NCBI RefSeq assembly: GCF_000817785.2
Contig: NZ_JTCM02000019.1
Coordinates: 1-64,000, forward strand
DNA from: Hassallia byssoidea VB512170
GTDB taxonomy: Bacteria > Cyanobacteriota > Cyanobacteriia > Cyanobacteriales > Nostocaceae
Reading direction: 5' to 3'
Length of the DNA stretch: 64,000 nucleotides
Within the stretch, counting starts at the first letter, position 1. Each line of letters begins with the position of its first letter. The notes beneath the pieces were generated by a model. The model was not told the origin of the DNA. It worked only from the letters and a program-made list of their open reading frames with translations, and searched no databases. The translations under genes were made by a program, and so were the position numbers. This document shows, piece after piece, positions 1 to 8,433 of the stretch.

Positions 1-7
1 TCGCCTT

Positions 8-74
8 ATGTGGACAGCCTTGTTTTGTAGATCCTCGATCCCCCACGACATTTTTGATTGAAGGCTGTCCACAT
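8..74. repeat. 14-bp perfect inverted repeat pair at the left edge
   Basis: ATGTGGACAGCCTT at 8-21 is exactly complementary to 61-74, with a 39-nt spacer. It could be a stem-loop or the end pair of a small non-autonomous element. No transposase is visible, and the element may continue left of the window. The rest of 1-161 shows no gene. Confidence 0.5.
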
Positions 75-161
75 TTGTCTAGGGAAGGATTCGCCCCCTT
101 TCCCCTTTTTTCCTTTACCCTTTGACCCAAATTAAAAAAGCCCCATTCCCCATTCCCCACG

Positions 162-2609
162 TTAAAATCTCAAACTGTGTGATTCTCCATCGTCTTGAAA
201 GCGCTGTTCGCCAACACCAACAACCTCAACAATCACTTCACGCGGAGGTGGTGTCCATTTTCCAACTTTTGCGTCTATTTCCACAATAGTTTCTTGTTCT
301 TGTGTAAACACACGTATTTTTCTCAAGGCAAATTGTTCATTTTTGTACTCAAAAGATTTTCCGTCGTCTTCGTAAAAAGTGTACTCAGAATTACCTTGCC
401 AAACACGTAGCCGTAAAGAATCGAGCGGATGTTCGTTAACGTATTGCATCACTCTTTGCATGGGAACGATCGCACCGGCACGCACAAAAAGCGGCATTTT
501 TTCTAATGGTGCATCAGCGAGAATGTGGGTTGCACCAGAGTAACGCTCACCACTCCACCAGTCATACCAAGTACCGGCGGGTAAATACACGGCTCGATGG
601 TCAACACCAGGGCGGTAAATTGGTGCAGCCATGATAGAAGAACCGAGCAATACTTGATCGTAGAGAGTATGAGTTTTCGGATCGTCGGGAAAATGATATA
701 CTAATGGTCTTAAAATCGGAGCGCCGGTTGTTGCCGCTTCCCAGAAAAGAGTGTAAATGTAAGGAAGTAGCTGGTAACGCAGATTAATGTATTCGCGACA
801 GATTTTTTCTGTGCGATCGCCAAATACCCAAGGCTCATGACGAGCAGTAGACATCGCCGAATGACCGCGCATCAACGGATAGAGCATTCCTACCTGCATC
901 CACCGAGCGAACAATTCCGCCGTAGCATTGCCAGCAAACCCGCCAATATCGCAACCCACAAACGCCACACCCGAAAGTCCCATATTGCAAAGCATCGGCA
1001 GAGAAATTTCCAAATGCTCCCACAACGAGTGATTATCGCCCATCCACACCGACGACCACCGCTGCACACCAGCATAACCAGAACGAGTCAGCACAAAAGA
1101 ACGCTCTGCACGATGTCGCTCCAACCCTTCAGCACAAGCTTGCGCCATTGTCAAGCCATATAAATTGTGAACTTCCGCGTGAGTGGGGAGTGGGGAGTGG
1201 GGAGTGGGGAGTGGGGAGTGGGGAGTGGGGAGTGGGGAGTGGGGAGTGGGGAGTGGGGAGTGGGGAGTGGGGAGTGAGGAGTTATGAATTGCTTTGTCCC
1301 CTTGTCCCCCCACTCCTCCCTGCGGTGCATCTAGGGGAAACCAGATATGTTCGCCACCATCACCGAAAGGGCGATCGCCAATTGCCGGTTCATTCATATC
1401 ATTCCAAATGCCGGCAACGCCGATATCCGTGAGGCTTTTATGTAAATCGCCCCACCAGGTACGCACATCAGACCGCAAAAAGTCCGGAAAAACAGCTTTA
1501 TCGGGCCAAACATAGCCGTGAAACAACTCTCCATCAGCTTTACGCACAAAATAGTCGTTTTCTATACCTTGGTCAAAAACCTCATAATTAGCTTCTGGTT
1601 CATACTTCACACCCGGATCGATAATTGTCACTGTCTGGAAACCAGCTTGCTGTAAGTCGTTTATCAGTTTTGGGGGGTTGGGAAAGCGCTTAGGACTCCA
1701 AGTAAACACGCGATAACCGCGCATGTAGTCAATATCGAGGTGGATGACATCACAGGGAATGCGGCGATCGCGAAATTCCTTTGCAAGTTCGCGCACCACA
1801 GTTTCTGACTCGTAACTCCAGCGACATTGATGATAGCCTAGCGCCCATTTTGGCGGTAATGGCATTCTCCCAGTTAGCTGAGTATAGGTGCGAATAATTT
1901 CCGCTGGTTCTGAACCATAAATAATGTAATAATCCAACTCACCACCGCGAGTTTCCATCTTCCAGATACCTGGTTGTTCCGCGCCGATATCAAATTGACT
2001 CCAAAAAGTGGTATTAAAAAAGATGCCGTAACTTACCTCAGGACGCAAAGCGATAAAAAACGGAATTGCCTGATACATTTCATCAGTAAGGGCATCGTAA
2101 TCTAAAGCATTGGCTGTCCAGTTAGTTTTTACTTCGCTGAGTTTGTCAAGAAAACCCGTGCGTTCGCCAAATCCGTAGAAATGTTCATCGGCGGCGATTT
2201 TTTTCCAGGCTGCAACTGCACCCATACGCCAACCCATACCCATGTCTGCATCTTGGGCAAAAGGGCGATTATCTTTATCAAAACAGGTTATGCGACAGTT
2301 TTGCCGTTGAATGGATATACGTACTTGTTCTGTTTCAATTTCTACTGTTGCGTCAGTTTCTCGCACTTCAAAAGGTACTCTTGCCCATTCTGCATCATCC
2401 AACGTTACCGCCCACTCCCGACGCGGCATAAATTTGCCACTTGGGGCAAGTCGCACGCGGATTAAATTTGCGGCTATTATGCTAATTGCAAGGCGTGAGT
2501 CACCACACTCAAAATTGATAGTCTGTGAGATTTGGTTTACAGCTTGCACAGCGCCAATAGTTGTCCAAGGTTCATCTGTTGTGGGTAGTTTTCCGAAATA
2601 TTGCGGCAT
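162..2609 (-). CDS. Glycoside hydrolase family 31 alpha-glucosidase
   Basis: Predicted cytoplasmic alpha-glucosidase releasing glucose from the non-reducing ends of alpha-glucans or oligosaccharides. The GH31 nucleophile motif is seen as GIWNDMNEPA (Asp about 404) and the acid/base as RWSSVWMGDNHS (Asp about 525). The N-terminal beta-sandwich, TIM barrel and C-terminal beta domains fit the ~780-820 residue family length, and no signal peptide is seen. Oddity: between the WFPLDAPQG segment and the conserved THAEVHNLYG segment lies a low-complexity stretch (about residues 432-476) containing several copies of PTPHSPL, translated from an intergenic-type heptamer repeat. The frame stays open, so the protein is probably made with a flexible surface loop. 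It stands alone, divergent from the DUF1622 genes. The exact substrate cannot be told. Confidence 0.93.
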   Translation of the reverse strand: MPQYFGKLPTTDEPWTTIGAVQAVNQISQTINFECGDSRLAISIIAANLIRVRLAPSGKFMPRREWAVTLDDAEWARVPFEVRETDATVEIETEQVRISIQRQNCRITCFDKDNRPFAQDADMGMGWRMGAVAAWKKIAADEHFYGFGERTGFLDKLSEVKTNWTANALDYDALTDEMYQAIPFFIALRPEVSYGIFFNTTFWSQFDIGAEQPGIWKMETRGGELDYYIIYGSEPAEIIRTYTQLTGRMPLPPKWALGYHQCRWSYESETVVRELAKEFRDRRIPCDVIHLDIDYMRGYRVFTWSPKRFPNPPKLINDLQQAGFQTVTIIDPGVKYEPEANYEVFDQGIENDYFVRKADGELFHGYVWPDKAVFPDFLRSDVRTWWGDLHKSLTDIGVAGIWNDMNEPAIGDRPFGDGGEHIWFPLDAPQGGVGGQGDKAIHNSSLPTPHSPLPTPHSPLPTPHSPLPTPHSPLPTHAEVHNLYGLTMAQACAEGLERHRAERSFVLTRSGYAGVQRWSSVWMGDNHSLWEHLEISLPMLCNMGLSGVAFVGCDIGGFAGNATAELFARWMQVGMLYPLMRGHSAMSTARHEPWVFGDRTEKICREYINLRYQLLPYIYTLFWEAATTGAPILRPLVYHFPDDPKTHTLYDQVLLGSSIMAAPIYRPGVDHRAVYLPAGTWYDWWSGERYSGATHILADAPLEKMPLFVRAGAIVPMQRVMQYVNEHPLDSLRLRVWQGNSEYTFYEDDGKSFEYKNEQFALRKIRVFTQEQETIVEIDAKVGKWTPPPREVIVEVVGVGEQRFQDDGESHSLRF
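1182..1276. repeat. In-gene heptamer tandem repeat (GTGGGGA)n
   Basis: About 13 uninterrupted copies of the 7-bp unit GTGGGGA lie inside the GH31 gene. Seven bases is not a multiple of three, so three units make one seven-residue protein period (PTPHSPL), and frame survives only at certain copy numbers. The same heptamer occurs between genes at about 9.97 kb and 47.2 kb. Confidence 0.9.
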
Positions 2610-2799
2610 ATTATTTATTAGGCAGTTTAAAATCTGTCCGCATTCATAATTACAGAGATTGTTTACATGAAAATCATTCTTCCGCTAGAAGTTTGGTGAG
2701 GCATCGGCAAATATTTTTATCTATATAAACAATTTGTTTAGACTTTGAGCGTTCCCGATTTGGGGAGCGGATATTTAAATTATTTCGGTAAAAAATACA

Positions 2800-3159
2800 T
2801 TGATACTAGATTTAATTAAGCAATTCACGCTTTTTTTGGCTGTGGGAGTTGAAGCCAGCGCTGCTTTTGTAATCGGATTTGCCGCGATTGAAGCAACACT
2901 AAAAGCATTTAAGCTTTTCTTCTTCCGTCGCAATGTACCAGAAGAAGCAAAGGAAGAATTACGGCTGCGTCTTGGTAGGTGGTTGGCAGTGGCGTTAGAA
3001 TTTGAATTGGCTGCGGATATTCTCCGGACAGCGGTTGCACCTACATGGGATGAAATTGGCAAGCTGGCAGCAATAGTTGTGTTGCGAACTGTTTTAAACT
3101 TCTTTTTGCAAAAAGAAATCGAAAAATCTGCTGAAAATAAAAGCAATGTCCGTAAGTAA
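2800..3159 (+). CDS. DUF1622 family membrane protein
   Basis: A 119-residue protein with the DUF1622 layout: a hydrophobic N-terminal helix (about 5-35), a basic/acidic middle containing RLRLGRWLAVALEFELAADI, and a second hydrophobic helix before a charged tail. The function of DUF1622 is unknown; it is an inner-membrane family. The start used is TTG; no better in-frame ATG lies upstream and the ribosome-binding site is weak. Its 3' end overlaps the next gene, also DUF1622-like, by 14 bp, so the two are probably translationally coupled. It converges on the PRC-barrel/Nramp cluster. Confidence 0.75.
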   Translation: MILDLIKQFTLFLAVGVEASAAFVIGFAAIEATLKAFKLFFFRRNVPEEAKEELRLRLGRWLAVALEFELAADILRTAVAPTWDEIGKLAAIVVLRTVLNFFLQKEIEKSAENKSNVRK

Positions 3160-3490
3160 TATTTTACATTTTGATTTTTTAATTTTGCTAATTGAGCTAA
3201 TTGGCTCATTCATACTGATTAGATATGTTATTGCGGCAATAATAGTGTTAATTGGTGGTTATCGCCACCTTGAATACGCCCAATATTTGATAGCTGAAGG
3301 TGCTTTGATAGCGCTTAATTTTAAGCTAGCTGGAACTTTGTTGAAAACAATTGAACTAAAAAGTTGGCAGCAAATATTTACTTTTAGCATGATTTTTTTG
3401 CTGAGAACTTTGCTAAAAAGGCTTTTTGCTTGGGAAGCGAAGCAAATTCACACAAAACAGCTTTTTACTAAAGGATGGCAGCAAGATTGA
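3146..3490 (+). CDS. Second DUF1622-like membrane protein
   Basis: A 114-residue hydrophobic protein. Its core (YLIAEGALIALNFKLAGTLL, then LLRTLLKRLFAWE) aligns by eye with the core of the upstream gene (LAVALEFELAADILRTA, then VVLRTVLNFFLQKE), so the pair is probably an old tandem duplication. Overlap with the upstream stop suggests coupling, possibly into a hetero-oligomer. The stop is two bases from the end of the opposite-strand PRC-barrel gene. Function unknown. Confidence 0.65.
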   Translation: MSVSNILHFDFLILLIELIGSFILIRYVIAAIIVLIGGYRHLEYAQYLIAEGALIALNFKLAGTLLKTIELKSWQQIFTFSMIFLLRTLLKRLFAWEAKQIHTKQLFTKGWQQD

Positions 3491-3491
3491 T

Positions 3492-3827
3492 TTATTCTGC
3501 GTCTTCTGGCTGTTGGGATAATGACTTCAATTCATCTAAACTACAACGCAAACGCGGCTTGTTCGGGTCAGTTAAATCTAGCTTGTCCCAAGGTATTGTA
3601 TAACCGCTGTGGATTTTATGCGCTCCAAGTAGATGTAAAATTCCTAACCCAACTGTCCAAGCGGATAGTCTTTCTAATATCGCAGCATAGCCAATGAGAT
3701 ATTCTTGAACAATCCATTCTTCACCTTGTTTAGAAGCGCGTACTTCTTCAATGCGTCCGATCGCTTTACCTGTTGAGTCTAATACTGTTTTACCCAGCAG
3801 CAGTTCTAAATGAATTTCATTCGCCAT
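3492..3827 (-). CDS. PRC-barrel-like protein
   Basis: A 111-residue soluble protein. The N-terminal LLLGKTVLDSTGKAIGRIEE matches the PRC-barrel pattern (a small beta-barrel with G-x-V-x-D-x-x-G-x-x-IG-x-I). A second segment, GYTIPWDKLDLTDPNKPRLR, resembles the closing strands. PRC-barrels occur in RimM and the photosynthetic reaction-centre H subunit and usually mediate protein contacts. It overlaps the preceding PRC-like gene by 11 bp, implying one transcript with the Nramp gene. Specific role unknown. Confidence 0.6.
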   Translation of the reverse strand: MANEIHLELLLGKTVLDSTGKAIGRIEEVRASKQGEEWIVQEYLIGYAAILERLSAWTVGLGILHLLGAHKIHSGYTIPWDKLDLTDPNKPRLRCSLDELKSLSQQPEDAE

Positions 3828-4185
3828 GATTCGCGCCTGGAATTCGTGTGATAATGCGATCGCTTAACCATTTTTCGTAAGCTAATGCTGGTGTTTCTTG
3901 TGCGTCAACATCGACTTCAACATCAATACCAACATCTCGCACTTTTGACCAAGGTATCCGAAACGGTTCGCTTTGTTTAGCACCCCATGTTCGTGCGATC
4001 GCTGCTACCCAACCTGCCAAACGCGGATTTATTCGTCTGGCGAGGGTTGTTACTCCCACTTCAATATAAGCTAGTCTTGGCGGTTCGCGATCGCGCAATT
4101 CCATAACAATGCCATCAACTTTACCCATATTGCGCTGATTGCGGTCAACTAGTTGGTTGTCGAGTACGTCTCTAATTATGTCCAT
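3817..4185 (-). CDS. PRC-barrel-like protein (partner of the downstream gene)
   Basis: About 122 residues beginning MDIIRDVLDNQLVDRNQRN. The pattern LVDRNQRNMGKVDGIVMELR is PRC-barrel-like, and EPFRIPWSKVRDVGIDVEVD resembles the IPW segment of the neighbouring protein, so the two are probably paralogues. The frame stays open upstream to 4290, but that extension is coded by repeat-like spacer sequence; the internal ATG with an upstream AGGAA is preferred. It lies between the Nramp gene and the second PRC gene on the same strand. Confidence 0.6.
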   Translation of the reverse strand: MDIIRDVLDNQLVDRNQRNMGKVDGIVMELRDREPPRLAYIEVGVTTLARRINPRLAGWVAAIARTWGAKQSEPFRIPWSKVRDVGIDVEVDVDAQETPALAYEKWLSDRIITRIPGANHGE

Positions 4186-4279
4186 TTTTGAGTATTTCCT
4201 ATTAACGAACCGCAGAGGCGCTGAGAACGCAGAGAAAGAGAGTAGAATAGAGGTATAAATATAAAATCCAAAATACTGC

Positions 4280-5494
4280 TCACCCTCCAAGAATTTCTAA
4301 GGGAATAGCTACGAGTGCCAGCACAAATGCCAGCACTATTGTAAATATAATAACGCTATTGCTAATCCAGCCGTTGCGATATTTGCCAACATATAATTTA
4401 TCGTTCATTAATACCAGAAATGGTATAATTACAGGCGGCAAAATTACTGCTGTAATCGCCATTGAAAACAAAGTTAATTGTAAGGGATCAACACCAAATA
4501 CCATTAATAATGAGGCGAGGAAGACAAACACCGTGTAAACAAAAGTAAAGCGTGCAGCCTCTTTTGGTTTGAGATTTTCGCCCCAATTCCAACCAAAAGC
4601 TTGAGCGACAATATACGCGGTGTCGAGAGTTACTTCTAGTGCTGCACCGAAACAAGCAATTCCTAGTGATGCGGCAAATAAAATAAAGCCCCAGTAACCA
4701 AAAGGTTCAGTTAACATCAATGCTGCTTGTTCGTAGCTATCAACTTGGATACCTTTCGGTTTAAGTACTACCGCTGACACTATCAACAACCCTAATGATA
4801 CGATACTGCCAAAGCTCATTCCTAAACCGGCAACGGCGCGATTTATATTAATATGACTTTCATCCCATTTATCTTCGACTGCGCCAGATGAGTAAAAGTA
4901 AAATAAATAGGGGCTAATTAATGCACCCAAGATACTAACTACCAGAAATAAGTAATGTGCGGTATCTTCTTTTGGTAATGCAGGCAATAAGCCAGTACCA
5001 ATTTGGGTTAAGGATGGATGCAGCTTGAAAGTAGCGAAAACAAATACTAATGTAATTAATCCCAGCACGGAAACGCCATTTTCAATAATGCCAAAGTTTC
5101 CGTACCAAATTAATGACCAAATTGCAAAGGCAACAGGTAAAGCAAACCACTGAAAGCTGATACCTGTTAATAATTGTAGGGCAATACAAACGCCTCCAAT
5201 TTCTGCAGCTAAGACCAAAAAATCAACGATAATTTCCGCAAATAAGGGAATAACATAAAAGTTAAAACCGAAACGTTCCCGCACTGCTGCGGCTAATGTG
5301 TGTTTGCTAACTGCTGCTAACCGTCCGGACATTTCTACTAGGAAGATTACACAAATAGTGCCGAGAATAATCACCCAAATTAGTTGAAATCCGTATGTAG
5401 ATCCAGCTTCGGCAGCGGTGGCGATCGCTCCCACGTCAAGAAAGCCACCGATACTAGTAACAATGCCCAAAGCGATTTCAAAAATTTTTTTCAT
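4280..5494 (-). CDS. Nramp-family transporter with non-canonical metal-site motifs
   Basis: A 404-residue integral membrane protein with about 11 predicted helices and the Nramp fold pattern. Canonical members have DPGN in helix 1 and MPH-N in helix 6. Here helix 1 reads GGFLDVGAIATAAEAG (Asp 20 and Gly kept; Pro to Val, Asn to Ala) and helix 6 reads GALISPYLFYFYSSGA (Met to Ser, His to Tyr, Asn to Leu, about residues 190-205). Loss of the helix-6 methionine is known in relatives that do not carry transition metals, so the substrate may be Mg2+ or another ion (inference). The start overlaps the stop of the upstream lipoprotein gene by 4 bp, and PRC-barrel genes follow. Confidence 0.82.
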   Translation of the reverse strand: MKKIFEIALGIVTSIGGFLDVGAIATAAEAGSTYGFQLIWVIILGTICVIFLVEMSGRLAAVSKHTLAAAVRERFGFNFYVIPLFAEIIVDFLVLAAEIGGVCIALQLLTGISFQWFALPVAFAIWSLIWYGNFGIIENGVSVLGLITLVFVFATFKLHPSLTQIGTGLLPALPKEDTAHYLFLVVSILGALISPYLFYFYSSGAVEDKWDESHININRAVAGLGMSFGSIVSLGLLIVSAVVLKPKGIQVDSYEQAALMLTEPFGYWGFILFAASLGIACFGAALEVTLDTAYIVAQAFGWNWGENLKPKEAARFTFVYTVFVFLASLLMVFGVDPLQLTLFSMAITAVILPPVIIPFLVLMNDKLYVGKYRNGWISNSVIIFTIVLAFVLALVAIPLEILGG

Positions 5495-5928
5495 GGCTGA
5501 GATAGTTTTTGTAATTCAGCGCGATCGCTTTCTAATTTTGCCAGTTGTACTTTAACCCCAGATTTATTTTTTTCGCCAACTGCTATTGACATTTTTTCTG
5601 ATATAATTTTTTCTACTTTGCTATGTTCTAATATTTTTGATTTGTATTGTTCTTGCGCTGCTGTTTCTGGCTGCATTTTTTCGATTTTATCAGCTGATTT
5701 TTGCAATTCTGACTCAGCTTTTATTAATGTTTGCTTGGCGTAGGTTGTCGGCACGGCATCGCGTATCCATGCATTACCAATCATCTGCTCCGTTGCTGCC
5801 CACGAAGATACTTTTTCTGACTCTTCTTTCAATTCCTTCGTTGATGCTTTGCTACTACAAGCCACAGTAAACAATGTCAGTAATAACAAACTATTTTTGA
5901 TAATTATACCTTTTTTAATTTCTGACAT
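5491..5928 (-). CDS. Small predicted lipoprotein
   Basis: A 145-residue protein with a basic N-terminus, a hydrophobic stretch and a lipobox (LFTVAC, Cys about 24) typical of signal-peptidase-II lipoproteins. The mature part is rich in Lys, Glu and Gln and predicted helical, with a conserved-looking AWIRDAVPTTYAKQTLIKAE segment. It would sit at the periplasmic face of a membrane. It is the first gene of the apparent operon and shares the ATGA overlap with the Nramp gene, suggesting coupled translation and an accessory role for that transporter (inference). No named family recognised. Confidence 0.65.
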   Translation of the reverse strand: MSEIKKGIIIKNSLLLLTLFTVACSSKASTKELKEESEKVSSWAATEQMIGNAWIRDAVPTTYAKQTLIKAESELQKSADKIEKMQPETAAQEQYKSKILEHSKVEKIISEKMSIAVGEKNKSGVKVQLAKLESDRAELQKLSQP

Positions 5929-6922
5929 TTTCTGTGTTTTACAGCCCTATATAATATATTTTTCATATTATTTTCAGGCTGTATATATTTATTGCGAAAT
6001 ATTTATATTTTCTGATACAAAACTTAATATATGGTAAAGAGGGTTTTTTCGGTTAGTTGGGGAATGCGTTCACACAAAGCAGCGTGTTCCGCTCCTCAAA
6101 GTCTCCAATTGCCGGGAGACCAAGCTACAGTAGCTTGTGGTAAAGTATCTAACACTAACCGAGGGGATAAATTTGGCTGGCTGTAATCGATGTGCGATAT
6201 TCCATCCCCCAACAAAAGAGCCACTACGAATAGATGGTACAGGCAACCGCGCCCGTGGACTCACCATTTTTTTATCGCCAAATTGCTTCCCAGTCTTTAG
6301 TTTCTGCTTCGGGAACTACTTTTTCTCAATCATCGTCAACTCAGAGAACGTATTTAATTTTACTAATGTCGCTGCGAAATCAGCAATCGATGTGCGATCG
6401 CGATTATGGGGTTGGGGGCAAAAATCTATTTTCCTCGCTCCGCAGGTACGGTGTAGCGGCAAGATGTGTCCGCTTAACTACCTTGCGGCAAGCGTCCTCA
6501 AAGTTTGTATTCCAAAGCTGTTATTTAAAGGTTTTTTCTGATTTTTCTCTATATATACACCAATTCTGGCTTGTTCGTCAGAATAACGCAGATATAATTT
6601 GCTTTCATCCCTCTGATTTGGCTGTTCAGTTTGAGAAAATTTTGCAGGTAATTAACTGGATATGAGCAATATTGTTTATATTTACAATGAACCTTTATAA
6701 CATCTAGATCAAACCACAAACCACACATTTTTGCAACCAAAGCCCTATATACTAGACTTTAATCAAATTTGGATTTTTGTAAATTGAGATACTAAAAATG
6801 ATAAGTTTTTCGATGAGATACTAGCGTATCTACGGTTTTTCAGCTTGAGTAAAAACTATATCCAACGTAATCAAAAAACCTCAAAATTTATGTGGTGTGA
6901 AAATCAACAGAGGAGTGAAAAA
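5929..6922. other. About 1 kb without a convincing gene
   Basis: AT-rich ends flank a mosaic middle (about 6060-6520). Short frames are open on both strands, the longest about 143 codons on the plus strand, but they overlap each other and resemble no known protein. The middle includes a GC-richer patch (6430-6500) that looks like a dispersed cyanobacterial repeat. The last ~200 bp should hold the promoter of the squalene/phytoene-synthase-like gene. Confidence 0.5.
6785..6831 (+). promoter_or_regulatory. Possible operator: direct repeat plus palindrome
   Basis: TGAGATACTA occurs at 6785-6794 and again at 6814-6823, and the second copy is part of the palindrome AGATAC-TAGC-GTATCT (6816-6831). 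It lies about 90 bp upstream of the synthase start. The arrangement suits a dimeric regulator, but no known regulator's consensus was recognised. Confidence 0.25.
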
Positions 6923-7744
6923 ATGGATTTACGTAATTACGCATTGCAAATCCTCAAACAGACTAGTCGAACTTTTTACATCCCAATTAGTATTTTACCA
7001 CCAGGATTGCAAGAAGCAGTTTCATCTGCATACTTGTGTATGCGTGCGATTGATGAAATTGAAGATCATCCAGAACTAGATAATGCCACTAAAGCGAGAT
7101 TATTGCAAACAATTAGTTTGACATTACAAGCAGGTGTTGATGGCTTCGCGGTTGATGCTTTCTCTGTGGGATTTGGCAGCCACGAAGATTCTTTAGCAGA
7201 AGTAAGCCTGCGGATACGAGAATGGGCACTACTAGCACCTGAGAGTATCGCACCTCGAATTTGGGATGCGACTGCGGCGATGGCGGATCGCATGGCATAC
7301 TGGGCAGTAAAAAATTGGAAAATTCATACAGAGTTTGATTTGGATCGTTATACCTTTGGAGTTGCAGGTGCAGTAGGATTATTACTTTCTGACATCTGGG
7401 CATGGTATGATGGTACTGATACAAACCGTACCCATGCGATCGCTTTTGGTCGCGGCTTACAAGCGGTTAACATCCTCCGCAATCATAATGAAGATTTGAC
7501 CCGTGGGGTGAACTTCTTTCCAGATGGTTGGAATGCAGATGATATCCAAGCTTATGCTCAACGTAATCTAATTTTAGCAGATGCTTACACCAAAGCCCTT
7601 CCTGCTGGTCCTGCATTAGATTTTTGTCAAATTCCACTGACATTGGCTCATGGCACTCTTAACGCTCTTGCTAATGGCAAAGATAAACTTAGCCGCAGTG
7701 ATGTTTTAGCACTAATTGAGCAGGTGACTAATCTGAGCAAGTGA
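6923..7744 (+). CDS. Squalene/phytoene synthase family protein
   Basis: A 273-residue head-to-head prenyl synthase fold. The first aspartate motif is clear (AYLCMRAIDEIEDHPEL, a DxxxD). The second is altered: GLQAVNILRNHNEDLTRG has Asn where the family normally has Asp (RDxxED). Known members condense two prenyl diphosphates to squalene, phytoene or related products in carotenoid or hopanoid synthesis. The changed motif and isolated position make the product uncertain, and it is unlikely to be the main phytoene synthase. The ATG chosen is preceded by AGGAG seven bases upstream; a longer reading frame from 6845 lacks such a site. Confidence 0.8.
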   Translation: MDLRNYALQILKQTSRTFYIPISILPPGLQEAVSSAYLCMRAIDEIEDHPELDNATKARLLQTISLTLQAGVDGFAVDAFSVGFGSHEDSLAEVSLRIREWALLAPESIAPRIWDATAAMADRMAYWAVKNWKIHTEFDLDRYTFGVAGAVGLLLSDIWAWYDGTDTNRTHAIAFGRGLQAVNILRNHNEDLTRGVNFFPDGWNADDIQAYAQRNLILADAYTKALPAGPALDFCQIPLTLAHGTLNALANGKDKLSRSDVLALIEQVTNLSK

Positions 7745-7765
7745 TATCTGAATAAAGTAAAAGTT

Positions 7766-7811
7766 AAAAGGTAAAAGTGTAAGAAAAGAAATTTTTTAGC
7801 TTTTACCTTTT
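7766..7811 (+). terminator. Likely intrinsic terminator after the synthase gene
   Basis: AAAAGGTAAAAG at 7766-7777 pairs perfectly with CTTTTACCTTTT at 7800-7811 (12 bp), followed by ATTTTTCT. It is A/T-rich, so moderately stable. It may serve both the plus-strand gene and the minus-strand remnant. Confidence 0.55.
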
Positions 7812-7827
7812 ATTTTTCTCTTCTCTT

Positions 7828-8004
7828 TCAACGGCTGAGATTTTGATTCAATGCAGCTTGTGTGCCCATATACTCAAATAGCTGAGAATCAAGAAAACTA
7901 AATTGTTGCTTTTTTTGCAGCGAATATTCAGATTGCACCATACTATTTAAGCTTTGCATGATGCTCGGATTTCCGCCTGTAAAAATGAATGTTTTTTCCT
8001 TCAT
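7828..8004 (-). pseudogene. Possible 3' remnant of a type III pantothenate kinase-like (CoaX) gene
   Basis: A 58-codon frame beginning MKEKTFIFTGGNPSIMQSLN and ending FEYMGTQAALNQNLSR. The FTGG motif followed ~35 residues later by a hydrophobic-MG-QA-L tail resembles the last ~60 residues of CoaX-type kinases. The catalytic N-terminal parts are absent, and no frame upstream (8005-8430) restores them. Alternatively it is an unrelated small protein. The resemblance is by eye only. Confidence 0.3.
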
Positions 8005-8433
8005 AATGCTTTTCACGCAGCGACATCACTGTAGAACAGTCACCTTAGGTGAGGTGCAAGTCGAAATTTTTTAGATATCGTTTAGTTGTCATAATCGAGC
8101 GCGTACCTATTTTCATTTCTTGCACCAAACTAGATAAAATAACTTATGCGATCGCCCAAGATGCCGAACAACTAGCTGGGAACTGTTTCTGGTTCAACAA
8201 GCGTCATAGCCGAAAGTAAAAGTTATGTAGAGACGTTCCACCCGAACGTCTGTACGGGGAGTTATGTAGAGACGTTCCACCCGAACGTCTGTACGGGGAG
8301 TTATGAGTTATGATTTATAAGTTTTTCTTCCCCACTTCCCCACTCCCCCATTCCCCCACTCCTCCACTCCTCTTCCCATTTTGGGGTTAAGTAGTTGAAA
8401 ATGGGTTGGATGTGTTTCAAATGATTCAACTTT
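8005..8433. other. Spacer with repeats and one short open frame
   Basis: Holds a 56-codon GTG-start frame on the plus strand at 8049-8219 (ending AEQLAGNCFWFNKRHSRK), which has protein-like composition but no recognised family and may be a gene fragment. It is followed by a tandem 39-bp repeat and a run of CCCCACT-type heptamers (8330-8375). Confidence 0.4.
8221..8298. repeat. Tandem duplication of a 39-bp hairpin repeat
   Basis: Two identical 39-bp units (8221-8259 and 8260-8298), each with GTAGAGACGTTC and GAACGTCTGTAC arms. This is the same palindrome family seen at 13985, 26486, 51777 and 57010. It is the only tandem pair in the window. Confidence 0.8.

Noticed and set aside
835-1163. 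Several 60-110-codon frames on both strands within the GH31 gene
   Set aside because: They are out-of-frame shadows of a well-conserved enzyme.
2775-3209. A 144-codon minus-strand frame opposite the DUF1622 gene
   Set aside because: Composition is Ser/Asn/Ala-rich shadow coding; the plus strand matches DUF1622.
6137-6665. Overlapping plus-strand frames of 134 and 143 codons
   Set aside because: They overlap each other in different frames, resemble no protein family, and cross a repeat-like GC patch.
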